64,000 nucleotides of DNA from an uncultured Burkholderiales bacterium (lineage in GTDB: Bacteria; Pseudomonadota; Gammaproteobacteria; Burkholderiales; Burkholderiaceae_C). The notes under the pieces are model-generated. The model was given only the letters and a program-made list of their open reading frames with translations, was not told where the DNA came from and made no database searches. The translations under genes and the position numbers were made by a program. Positions 19,797 through 27,922 of this stretch are shown in pieces (position 1 is the first letter of the stretch; each line of letters begins with the position of its first letter). The stretch is from positions 1-64,000 of the forward strand of contig CALTTG010000015.1 in the NCBI GenBank assembly GCA_943908475.1, written 5' to 3'.

Positions 19797-21133
19797 GCGT
19801 CTTTCCTTCGGATAAACAGGCACGCCTCCAGCTGCAGCTGGCTGGCTCTCCTCGTCTGTTTGAAGAATGCCAGGACGAGCACGTTGCTCGCGAACTGCGC
19901 GGCGACCAGAGACAGCGCCGCGCCGATGATGCCCAATTTCGGCAACAGCATCAGGTTCATCCCCACGGAGACCGCGGCGCCCGTCAATGCCCTGATCATT
20001 GAAAACTTCATCAACCCCTCGTTGACAACCCATGGACCCAGAGCCACCCCCAAAAACATGCCGGGCAGTGACAGGGCTGCAACCTGAACTACAGGAACAG
20101 CAGCCGCATATTGTTCGCCAAACAACAAGCCGACCAGAAAAGGTGACAGCAAGGCAGTCATGGCTGCACCTGCCACACCAACGTAAAACACCAGCCGGAA
20201 CACCAGCACATTCTTCTTTTCATATGGCGCACACCCTTCCAGTTTCAGCTGGGCAATGAGGGGGGCAAATGAAGGCACCAAGGCCAATGGAATGATTTGC
20301 CAAACGTCGATCAAGCGCATGGCCACAGAATAGTGGCCCAATTGATCTTTTGTGAGCAATGCACCGATCAGAACCTGATCAACCTTCATGTACGTGGCGA
20401 TTAACAAGCCAGACACCACCACGGGCCATCCTGCCAAAAGCAATTCCTTGCCAATCTTGGCACTTGGCCGAAAACGCTGCATGCGCTCGGCATCTTCACG
20501 CAAAAACGTGAGCAGCAGAAAAAGGGCTCCCAATGCGACCTCAAAAGCTGCCGCAGCGATGAACCAAATGAGCTCACTTTCTGCCAGCACGAGCCCGACG
20601 CGCAAAGCAGCCGTGATGAAAAAGGCGAGGTTCTTCGAAAAAACCGTCAGCCTTGATTTCAGGGCCGACTGAAACCACAGGTCAATGGTGTCTGTCGCAC
20701 TGAACATCAAAGTAGCGCCAAAAATGGCGAGGTAAAGCCAGAGGGTGGAATCCCCAACAGCCAACCAAGCGTAAGACATGACACCGCACCAAGCAAGCAT
20801 GCCAGCCACGAGGCGCATGATGAATACCGTGGCGAGCGTAGATGTGGCTTCGCTCGGCAGATCGATGAGCCGCTTCACACATAAGGCATCCAGCCCGAGC
20901 GTGGCCAAAGGTGCAACAAACCCGACGAGTGCCATGACTTGCGCCATTTCACCGATGTTGTGTGGCCCAAGATGACGAGCGATCCACGCACCAATCAACA
21001 GCCCGGTCACCATGCGAGTGATTCGGTCAAAGATCAACCACGCGCTGTTCCCGAACACCTTTGACAGGGCAGGATTCGCGTTCAATTTATTTTTAATTTG
21101 GGCAATCATGGCCGTGCGTGGCTTCTTGGCCAT
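19793..21133 (-). CDS. Polysaccharide repeat-unit flippase (Wzx/MOP family)
   Basis: 446 residues with about twelve to fourteen predicted hydrophobic segments and the MOP-family layout. Recognisable stretches are the N-terminal GNSAWLIFDRITRMVTGLLIGAWIARHLGP (split over residues 28-57), TYMKVDQVLIGALLTKDQLGHYSVA and the C-terminal GAAVSVGMNLMLLPKLGIIGAALS. It would flip the undecaprenyl-linked repeat across the inner membrane for the Wzy-like polymerase. It heads the block of four overlapping genes ending at 16526. Confidence 0.9.
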   Translation of the reverse strand: MAKKPRTAMIAQIKNKLNANPALSKVFGNSAWLIFDRITRMVTGLLIGAWIARHLGPHNIGEMAQVMALVGFVAPLATLGLDALCVKRLIDLPSEATSTLATVFIMRLVAGMLAWCGVMSYAWLAVGDSTLWLYLAIFGATLMFSATDTIDLWFQSALKSRLTVFSKNLAFFITAALRVGLVLAESELIWFIAAAAFEVALGALFLLLTFLREDAERMQRFRPSAKIGKELLLAGWPVVVSGLLIATYMKVDQVLIGALLTKDQLGHYSVAMRLIDVWQIIPLALVPSFAPLIAQLKLEGCAPYEKKNVLVFRLVFYVGVAGAAMTALLSPFLVGLLFGEQYAAAVPVVQVAALSLPGMFLGVALGPWVVNEGLMKFSMIRALTGAAVSVGMNLMLLPKLGIIGAALSLVAAQFASNVLVLAFFKQTRRASQLQLEACLFIRRKDA

Positions 21134-21211
21134 GTCGTGAATCTACTGCCAATCCAGAATGATATGTGTGATTCAGCCCCAGGGCCATGAATCTGTCAGC
21201 GGGCGTTGAAA

Positions 21212-21913
21212 TCAGTTCACTGCCAATTCTTTCCGCTTTTCCTCACCAACCAGTACGCTTTGCAGCTGCGGTGTTGCAACACTCATCAGTTGAGCAAGGA
21301 ATGCCTGTTGGACTTCATAACCTTTGGCCACATCAGAATCAAAAGTCGACACTCGCACCAAAATGCCATCAGGGACATACCCCTTGAGCAATCCGTTTTT
21401 CACGCGTGCTGTGTTTTGCTCCAGCCACCCGCGGACGATGTAATCACCTGTGCGGATCCAATAGGTGATGGGCTCAATGCGCTGGCCAGCACGTGCCACC
21501 AAGTGCATGGCAGGCACATGCCCGCCACCAATTGCCACTTCAGCTTTGGCGCTTTGAACAATGCGCAGGCCCTGCGCTTCGTAGCACACCTCGGGCTTGT
21601 GCACCTGCATGGCGCGGCCCTGGTCAGCGCCGTAAGCCAATGACAGCATCACCCGCTCACCCTTCGGGTTCACATAGGTGCGGCTCAAGGTGTCCGAGTA
21701 GAACTGGGCCAGCTGCGCTTCGAGCGACGGGTTGACAATGTGGTTGTCGCTGTATTCGTCAATCTTCCATTCGCCAAAGGCCTTGGGCACCTGCTGTGCC
21801 AAGGTCACTGGGGGCCGGTAGTCTTTCGGGTACAGCTGCTTCGGGGTCAAGGCCACCGCAGCAGCGCATGCCGCCACCATGGCCACCGTCAGCGCAATCG
21901 ATTTGGCTTTCAT
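21212..21913 (-). CDS. epsI: Exosortase-associated protein EpsI (B type)
   Basis: 233 residues from the ATG at 21913 with AGGGGG 5 bases upstream. The N-terminal hydrophobic segment (MKAKSIALTVAMVAACAAAV) acts as signal or anchor. The body contains the EpsI signature VHKPEVCYEAQGLRIV and the later TYWIRTGDYIVRGWLEQN. In the EPS/exosortase systems known from Methylobacillus and relatives, EpsI works at the outer side of the inner membrane with the exosortase. The XrtB gene at 25388 fits the B-type assignment. It is 29 bases after gmd on the same strand. Confidence 0.93.
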   Translation of the reverse strand: MKAKSIALTVAMVAACAAAVALTPKQLYPKDYRPPVTLAQQVPKAFGEWKIDEYSDNHIVNPSLEAQLAQFYSDTLSRTYVNPKGERVMLSLAYGADQGRAMQVHKPEVCYEAQGLRIVQSAKAEVAIGGGHVPAMHLVARAGQRIEPITYWIRTGDYIVRGWLEQNTARVKNGLLKGYVPDGILVRVSTFDSDVAKGYEVQQAFLAQLMSVATPQLQSVLVGEEKRKELAVN

Positions 21914-21942
21914 GTTTCCCCCTTGGCGAACCCTGTCAACAA

Positions 21943-23073
21943 TCACTCGTAGTGGTCGTAGGCCTGGAAGCCCGCCAGCTTGACCAGGCTGTCACGCTTG
22001 GCCGAGGTGTAGTCGCTCTTGACCATTTCGGCCACCAGCTCGGGCAGCGTGATCTTGGGCTCCCAGCCCAGCTTTTCCTTGGCCTTGGTCGGGTCGCCCA
22101 GCAGCGTTTCGACCTCGGTGGGGCGGTAGTAGCGCGGGTCCACGCGCACGATCACATCACCCACCTTGCACTTGGCCAGCACTTCGCCGTTCACCGGTTC
22201 GACCTTGACCACGCGGCCCACTTCGGCTTCGGCCTCGCCTTCAAAAGCCAGGGTCACACCCAGCTCCTTGGCCGACATCTCCACAAACTGGCGCACGCTG
22301 TACTGCACGCCCGTGGCGATCACGAAGTCTTCGGCTTGATCTTGCTGCAGCATCAGCCACTGCATTTCCACGTAGTCCTTGGCGTGGCCCCAGTCGCGCA
22401 GGGCGCTCATGTTGCCCAGGTACAGGCACTCTTGCAGGCCCAGCGCAATGCGGCTGATGGCCCGCGTGATCTTGCGGGTCACGAAGGTTTCACCGCGCAC
22501 CGGGCTTTCGTGGTTGAACAGCACGCCGTTGCAGGCGTACATGCCATAGGCCTCGCGGTAGTTCACCGTGATCCAGTAGGCGTACAGCTTGGCCACCGCA
22601 TACGGGCTGCGGGGGTAGAAGGGCGTGGTTTCCTTCTGGGGGATCTCTTGCACCAGGCCATACAGCTCGCTGGTCGAGGCCTGGTAGAAGCGGGTCTTCT
22701 TTTCCAGGCCCAGGATGCGGATGGCTTCCAGCAGGCGCAGCGTGCCGATGCCGTCGGCATTGGCCGTGTACTCGGGCTCTTCGAAGCTCACGCCCACGTG
22801 GCTCTGGGCGGCCAGGTTGTAGATCTCGTCGGGCTGCACCTTCTGCACGATGCGGGTCAGCGAGGTCGAGTCGGTCAGGTCGCCGTAGTGCAGGATGAAG
22901 TTGCGGTTGTCGACGTGCGGGTCCTGGTACAGGTGGTCGATCCGGTCGGTGTTGAACAGCGACGAACGGCGCTTGATGCCGTGAACTTCATAGCCCTTCT
23001 TCAGCAGGAACTCTGCCAGGTAGGAGCCATCTTGACCGGTCACGCCGGTGATGAGTGCGACTTTCTTCTTCAT
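21943..23073 (-). CDS. gmd: GDP-mannose 4,6-dehydratase
   Basis: About 376 residues from [20 protein letters not shown]; an ATG at 23088 would add MGGSH and neither start has a strong ribosome site. It is a short-chain dehydrogenase/reductase with the NADP-binding GVTGQDG loop. The active-site region contains STSELYG, then [15 protein letters not shown] with the Tyr-x3-Lys pair. The product is GDP-4-keto-6-deoxymannose, precursor of GDP-fucose or GDP-rhamnose. No fucose synthetase or Rmd reductase is present in the window. The C-terminal half has extra acidic sequence ([20 protein letters not shown]) compared with the common pattern. Confidence 0.96.
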   Translation of the reverse strand: MKKKVALITGVTGQDGSYLAEFLLKKGYEVHGIKRRSSLFNTDRIDHLYQDPHVDNRNFILHYGDLTDSTSLTRIVQKVQPDEIYNLAAQSHVGVSFEEPEYTANADGIGTLRLLEAIRILGLEKKTRFYQASTSELYGLVQEIPQKETTPFYPRSPYAVAKLYAYWITVNYREAYGMYACNGVLFNHESPVRGETFVTRKITRAISRIALGLQECLYLGNMSALRDWGHAKDYVEMQWLMLQQDQAEDFVIATGVQYSVRQFVEMSAKELGVTLAFEGEAEAEVGRVVKVEPVNGEVLAKCKVGDVIVRVDPRYYRPTEVETLLGDPTKAKEKLGWEPKITLPELVAEMVKSDYTSAKRDSLVKLAGFQAYDHYE

Positions 23074-23094
23074 GTGGGAACCGCCCATGGGCTT

Positions 23095-23931
23095 TCAGTG
23101 ATCGTTGAGAACTGCACCCAACACTTCAGCGCGGGCTTTTTGAATGGATGCAATCAGTTTCTTGGAGTCGTCCATGCGCGAACGCCCCTTGCGGTTGATC
23201 AGCAAGGCTGCTCCGCAGGCACCGGCAATGGTGCGAGCGTCAGAGCCATGCGAAGCGGCAGGGGTGTCAACCAGCACATGGTCGAACTTGCTGAGCAGTT
23301 CATTGATCAGCAAGTTGAATGCCGGGCGCTGCACCAATTCGGTCGGGTTGGGCGGCACCACGCCAACGGGTAGCAGGTACAGGCTGGGCAGGTCATCGAC
23401 CGGGCGGATCACGTTGGCTTCAGAACGGCCCGACAGCACCGTGCTGAGGCCCACGGTGTTCTGCACGCCAAAAATTTCATGCTGCCGGGGGCTGCGCAGG
23501 TCAGCGTCGAGCAGCAAGGTTCGACCACCCAGCTGGCTGAAGGCAATGGCCATGTTGGCCGCGAAGTAGCTCTTGCCGTCACCCGTGTGGGCACTGACCA
23601 CCGACAAGGCGCGACGTGGCTGCGCGCTGTTGTGCAGGCTGGTGATCAGCTGGCTGCGCAGATCACGGAACACTTCAGCCGCATGGCTGAAAGGCTGTGT
23701 GGCCACCACCAACTCAGGCTTGAAGCGGGTGGACTGAACGCTGCTGTAAGGGTAGTTGAACTGCTGCGAAAGTGCCCAGAGCACCTCTTCGCGCTTGACC
23801 AGCCCCAAGGCCACGGCCGCTTCACCAAAGCGGGCGCCATGCTCTTTTTGATACGCCAGGATGTTTTCAACCTGCTCAGGGCTCAGGTTGGCATTCTGCT
23901 GAATGATTTCTCCGATGGAGCGATCGGTCAT
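23095..23931 (-). CDS. epsG: EpsG-type chain-length tyrosine kinase (BY-kinase-like ATPase)
   Basis: 278 residues. An N-terminal helical domain (1-75, QNANLSPEQVENILAYQKEHG) resembles the MshE/type II secretion ATPase N-domain seen in EpsG proteins. The ATPase follows: Walker A SAHTGDGKSYFAANMA, the second Walker motif LLLDADLRSPRQ, and Walker B VLVDTPAAS. There is no Tyr-rich C-terminal cluster; the protein ends LGAVLNDH, so phosphorylation may differ from Wzc. It works with EpsF to control EPS chain length. It sits 29 bases after epsF. Confidence 0.9.
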   Translation of the reverse strand: MTDRSIGEIIQQNANLSPEQVENILAYQKEHGARFGEAAVALGLVKREEVLWALSQQFNYPYSSVQSTRFKPELVVATQPFSHAAEVFRDLRSQLITSLHNSAQPRRALSVVSAHTGDGKSYFAANMAIAFSQLGGRTLLLDADLRSPRQHEIFGVQNTVGLSTVLSGRSEANVIRPVDDLPSLYLLPVGVVPPNPTELVQRPAFNLLINELLSKFDHVLVDTPAASHGSDARTIAGACGAALLINRKGRSRMDDSKKLIASIQKARAEVLGAVLNDH

Positions 23932-23960
23932 GCTGTGTACTCTTTGCGTTGGAGAGGGAA

Positions 23961-25391
23961 TCAGCCTTTGGGGCCTTCAAGGCGGGCCAGAAAGCCACGG
24001 CCTGGCAGCAAGGCAGGTTTCACAACCCCCGAGCCCATTTGGTCGGCACTGATCCGGAAGGCTTCGGGCATTTCACCCAGCAGCGGCAGCTCAAGCCCCT
24101 CAACCACGTCTTGTTCGGTGCGGATCTTGCGGTCACGCAGTTCAACCATCAGCGTGACACCAAAGGCCAACATGCCGCCTACCATGATGGCGAGCACCAA
24201 GTTCAACAAGGTGTTGGGCGACGAATGGGTAGCAGGTGCGTAAGCTTGCTTCAGCACCGAGACATTGGTCTGATTGGCTTGGCTCTCAACCGAAGCTTGG
24301 TTTTGCCGGGCCATGACAGTTTCGTAAGCGCGCTGCGCGCTTTCAACATCACGCAGCAGCACCGACGCCTCGTCACGTTGTTCTTTCAGGCGCAAGATTT
24401 TTTCGCGCTGCTGATCCAGCGCGCGGCGCACCTGGGCCTCACGGGCCTGGTTCACGGTGTTGTTGATGCCAATGCTGCTGGTCACGCGGGCGATTTCAGC
24501 CTCAAGGCGCTGTTTGGTTTCCCGATTGCTGGCCTGCTGCTCTTGCACCTGCGGGTGCTGCGCCCCCAGGCGTGCACTGAGTTCTTGCAGGCGAGCCTCG
24601 CCACGCGACAGGTCAGACTTCAAGGTGGCCACCACCGCACTGTTCAACACCTCGGGGCTGTTGGCGCTGACCGCACTGACACGGCTGCTTGAATCGGCCG
24701 CGGCGGTTTGCATGGCCACCAGCTGGCTGGACAACTCGTTCAGGCGGGCGGTTTCAACGTCCATGCGTTCGTCGGTGGCCAGGATGCCGCGCTCTTTCTG
24801 AAAGGCCGACAGGCGGCCCTGCGCTTCTTCGAATTTGTCGCGGGCCGCCTTGGCCTGGTCGGCAAACAGGGCGCTGTACTGCTTGGCCGGCTCAACACGC
24901 AGCTCCAGCACGGTTTCAATGTAGCTTTGCACCAGCGCATTGGCCATGGCCGCAGCAAATGCAGGGTCAGCGCCCACATACGACACATTGATGACCGACG
25001 ACTCACGCGAGGGTTTGATCTGAATGCCGGACTGGATCAATGCTGCCAGCCAGGTTTCGAAATCACCCTGGGATTCAGTGGCTTCAGCCCATTGCTTGCG
25101 AATGAGGGGGCTCTGGTCAATGCCCAGCTTCTTGATGGCCTTCTTGACCACGCGTTCGCTCTGCAGCACATCAAGCTGGGTGGCGATGTAGCCCGGCGCC
25201 ATCATGCCCGGCAGCACCATGCCCACCATGGGGTCGGGTGACTTCACATCGATCACCACGGCGGCCGTGGCGGTGTACTTCTTGGGCAGGATCAGGCTGA
25301 GGGCCAGCACCGACAGCACCACCCCAAAAAAGATGGATGCAAGCAGCACCCATCGGGCCCGCAGGATGGTGAGCAACTGATTGAAGGTCAT
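23961..25391 (-). CDS. epsF: EpsF-type chain-length determinant protein (Wzz/PCP family)
   Basis: 476 residues. A first membrane helix lies at about 15-35 (WVLLASIFFGVVLSVLALSL) and a second near 405-425 (NTLLNLVLAIMVGGMLAFGV), bracketing a periplasmic region with a long coiled coil (about 170-380). The N-terminal Wzz segment has YTATAAVVIDVKSPDPMVG. The C-terminal cytoplasmic tail ends with EGPKG and lacks an ATPase domain, which EpsG supplies. The ATG overlaps the stop of xrtB by 4 bases, so the exosortase and chain-length genes are coupled. Confidence 0.92.
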   Translation of the reverse strand: MTFNQLLTILRARWVLLASIFFGVVLSVLALSLILPKKYTATAAVVIDVKSPDPMVGMVLPGMMAPGYIATQLDVLQSERVVKKAIKKLGIDQSPLIRKQWAEATESQGDFETWLAALIQSGIQIKPSRESSVINVSYVGADPAFAAAMANALVQSYIETVLELRVEPAKQYSALFADQAKAARDKFEEAQGRLSAFQKERGILATDERMDVETARLNELSSQLVAMQTAAADSSSRVSAVSANSPEVLNSAVVATLKSDLSRGEARLQELSARLGAQHPQVQEQQASNRETKQRLEAEIARVTSSIGINNTVNQAREAQVRRALDQQREKILRLKEQRDEASVLLRDVESAQRAYETVMARQNQASVESQANQTNVSVLKQAYAPATHSSPNTLLNLVLAIMVGGMLAFGVTLMVELRDRKIRTEQDVVEGLELPLLGEMPEAFRISADQMGSGVVKPALLPGRGFLARLEGPKG

Positions 25392-26290
25392 GACTGAACG
25401 GCCCCTTGAGGTGCTGCCTGGGGCTCCTTGGGAAGCAGCAGGCCGATGACAGCGTCAACGGCAATGGTGAGGATGGTGGCCACCACAAACAGCAGCACAC
25501 CGGCAAACTCGTGCACGAAGCCTTGGCCCACCTCGTCACCAAAGTAGTAGGTGATCAGGGCAAGGGCAATCACACGAATCACGTTCGACACAAATGAAAT
25601 GGGCAAGATGAACAGCGCCAGCAAACCCGTTCTGAGTTTGCTGGTGTAGTTCATGATGGACGCATAAAACACACCAACAGCTTCCAGCGCAAAGATAGAG
25701 TTCATGCCGGCGCAGGCGTCAGCCACCAGCAAACGGTATTGCCCGATGGTGAGCATGACACCCGTACGGCCAATGGGGTAGCCCACGGCATACAACACGC
25801 TGTCGGCCACGGCTGAAACCGCTGCCTTGAGCGGTGCGGTCACCCCGTAAACAATGAAATTGGGCAAGGGGATCAGGAAGATGATGAAAAACAGCGGGAA
25901 CCACATGGCCCTCACGCCCGCCACACCCCGGTAAAACAACAACAAGGCGCCTAGCACAAAGATTTGAGAGCCCGATTCGAATTCGGGGAAATCTTGGGAG
26001 CGCCCAAACACGTACAGGAACAACCCCACTAGAAAGCTGGCGGCGCCCAGCATGGGGGACGAGGCGGCTGGCAGTTGGTGCAGGCGGTCACGTCGCTGCC
26101 ATGCCAGCCACAAGACCAGGGCCAGCATGACAGGGCCATGGCCCTGCCCCTCCTGAGACCAGATGGTTTCGGACAACTTCATGTACGTGGGCACGTACAT
26201 GACCAGCAACCCCAAAGCGATCAGGGCCAGATCGATTTTGCTGGGGGTTACCTCTCCTGGGTGGCGAATGGCTGTCACGACAGATGTCAT
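25388..26290 (-). CDS. xrtB: Exosortase B
   Basis: 300 residues from the ATG at 26290, the family length; the longer open frame upstream has no family resemblance, and no strong ribosome site precedes either start. Polytopic inner-membrane protein with about eight hydrophobic segments. The catalytic residues are visible: Cys193 in LLVADACAGMNSIF, Arg239 in SFVSNVIRVIALAL and His260 in GFVHEFAG. Exosortases are thought to cut PEP-CTERM proteins near the PEP motif during transit to the EPS. It leads the minus-strand run xrtB-epsF-epsG-gmd-epsI. It is the only exosortase in the window, which holds ten candidate substrates. Confidence 0.93.
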   Translation of the reverse strand: MTSVVTAIRHPGEVTPSKIDLALIALGLLVMYVPTYMKLSETIWSQEGQGHGPVMLALVLWLAWQRRDRLHQLPAASSPMLGAASFLVGLFLYVFGRSQDFPEFESGSQIFVLGALLLFYRGVAGVRAMWFPLFFIIFLIPLPNFIVYGVTAPLKAAVSAVADSVLYAVGYPIGRTGVMLTIGQYRLLVADACAGMNSIFALEAVGVFYASIMNYTSKLRTGLLALFILPISFVSNVIRVIALALITYYFGDEVGQGFVHEFAGVLLFVVATILTIAVDAVIGLLLPKEPQAAPQGAVQS

Positions 26291-26394
26291 GGAGTTGAAC
26301 GTGTGGTGCAGACCTACATCATGCAAGACAAGTTCCAACTTGGCAGCCCTGAAACCAAGGGGATGCATCAAATTGATGGGCGCAACACCACACG

Positions 26395-26414
26395 GCACCC
26401 CACCATGGGGGTGC
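26395..26414. repeat. Inverted repeat upstream of xrtB
   Basis: GCACCCC and GGGGTGC are perfect 7-bp arms around ACCATG. It lies 105-124 bases upstream of the xrtB start, in the 142-base gap after DUF1501. The same arms occur upstream of the lyase gene at 13726. It is a candidate operator for EPS genes. Confidence 0.5.
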
Positions 26415-26432
26415 GAGCAGGGGTTCACCTCA

Positions 26433-27908
26433 TCAAACGAAGCCCAAATTGCCTGAACCGAAGTTGCCCACGTTGGCAAAGACGCTACCTGCATTGCTCG
26501 CCCCAAACCACTGGGCCAGGGTGTAGCCGTATTGGTCAAGCGAGGTGGTGGGCAGCAGGCTGCCGTTGGCCAGTTGGTCAGCGCTGCCATCAAACTGGTT
26601 GTTGTTGGCGTTTTTCACGCTGTAGGTGGGGAAGGTGCCAAACACCCGCCCGCCGCGCACCGCACCGCCCAGCACAAATTGGTGCGAGCCCCAACCGTGG
26701 TCGGTGCCATCGCCATTGCTGGTGAAGGTGCGCCCAAAGTCTGAGGCCGTGAAGGCGGTCACGTTGTTGCGCACGCCCAAGTCGCCCAAGGCCGTGTCGA
26801 AGTAGCCCAGGGCGTGGTCAAGCCGCGCCATGAGGTCGGCATGGCGGCGGTTTTGGCTGTCGTGCGTGTCGAAGCCGCCCAGTTGCACAAAAAACACCTG
26901 CCGGCCCACGCCCAATGTGCTTCGGGCTGCCACCAAGCGAGCCACGGCCTGCAATTGACGCGCCAATGAGTTTTCAATGGTTTTGCCGTCAAGGTCTTGC
27001 ATTTGCAGCCGGGTGTCAGGGCCAACACGCGGGTCGGTGGTGGGCACAGCGGCCAGGGCGGCAGAAATGCTGCCCTCAGCGGTCAGGCTGCGCTGGGCAA
27101 TGTCACCCAGGTCAGCCATGAGCACGTGGCTCTGGCGGGGGGCGCCCGCGCTGAGGCCGTTGCTGGCAATGCGGCGCAGGGCAGCAGCCACCGCAGGCTG
27201 GCCATACACCACGCTGGCATTGCCGCCCAGAACAATGGCGCCGTTGGGGGCCATTTGGTACTGGCGCACCTTGGCGCCCGCATTGAACACCGAGTTGCCC
27301 GACACCGAAATGCTGGCAAACAGGCTGGGGGGCTGCCCGGGGGCCACAAACGAATCGAGCAGCTTGCCCCCCCAACCCTGGGTGACGCCTTCTGTGCCCA
27401 GCGCCAGCCACATGTTTTGCTGGTCGTTGTGCGAAAACAGCTTGGCCGGAATGGGCAGGCGCGCGGCTTGGTAGTCGGCCTTGGTGAGCGGTTGCAGCAG
27501 GGGGCCCACATTGGCCACCACAGCCAAACGGCGCTCGGTGTTGAACAGGCGCTGCGCATGAGTCAGCTTGGGATGCAGGGCCAGGCTGCGGCCCGCCACA
27601 GGGCTGACGGGACTGAGTGGCAGCACGCCGCCCAACCACGCTGGGCTGCCGACTGCGGCAGCAGGGTTGGCTGCGGTGCCAACCGGCGGCAGGTTGATGG
27701 GGGTGGGCGCTTGGTTGCGGGTGGCGGTGTAGGCAGACCATGAGGCCGCATCGGTGGCCAGCACGGTGTTGTAGGAATCATTGCCACCGGCGAGGAAAAT
27801 GCACACCAGGGCTTTGTAGTCGGTGGCGCTTTGTGCGGCTGACTGCCCCACCGCCAACAACGACGACCACGCGGCAGATTGCTGAAGGAACATGCGACGA
27901 GACAACAT
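26433..27908 (-). CDS. DUF1501 family secreted protein
   Basis: 491 residues from the ATG at 27908, which has AAAAGGA about 8 bases upstream; a TTG at 27926 would add six residues. The N-terminus MLSRRMFLQQSAAWSSLLAV is a twin-arginine type signal (SRRMFLQ) with cleavage near AQS. DUF1501 hallmarks include LVCIFLAGGNDSYNTV near the start and TAFTASDFGRTFTSNGDGTDHGWGSHQ (split over residues 390-420), related to alkaline-phosphatase-like metal sites. The gene follows DUF1800 by 14 bases; the pair commonly occurs together in exported systems of unknown function. Confidence 0.9.
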   Translation of the reverse strand: MLSRRMFLQQSAAWSSLLAVGQSAAQSATDYKALVCIFLAGGNDSYNTVLATDAASWSAYTATRNQAPTPINLPPVGTAANPAAAVGSPAWLGGVLPLSPVSPVAGRSLALHPKLTHAQRLFNTERRLAVVANVGPLLQPLTKADYQAARLPIPAKLFSHNDQQNMWLALGTEGVTQGWGGKLLDSFVAPGQPPSLFASISVSGNSVFNAGAKVRQYQMAPNGAIVLGGNASVVYGQPAVAAALRRIASNGLSAGAPRQSHVLMADLGDIAQRSLTAEGSISAALAAVPTTDPRVGPDTRLQMQDLDGKTIENSLARQLQAVARLVAARSTLGVGRQVFFVQLGGFDTHDSQNRRHADLMARLDHALGYFDTALGDLGVRNNVTAFTASDFGRTFTSNGDGTDHGWGSHQFVLGGAVRGGRVFGTFPTYSVKNANNNQFDGSADQLANGSLLPTTSLDQYGYTLAQWFGASNAGSVFANVGNFGSGNLGFV

Positions 27909-27922
27909 GGCGGGTGTCCTTT

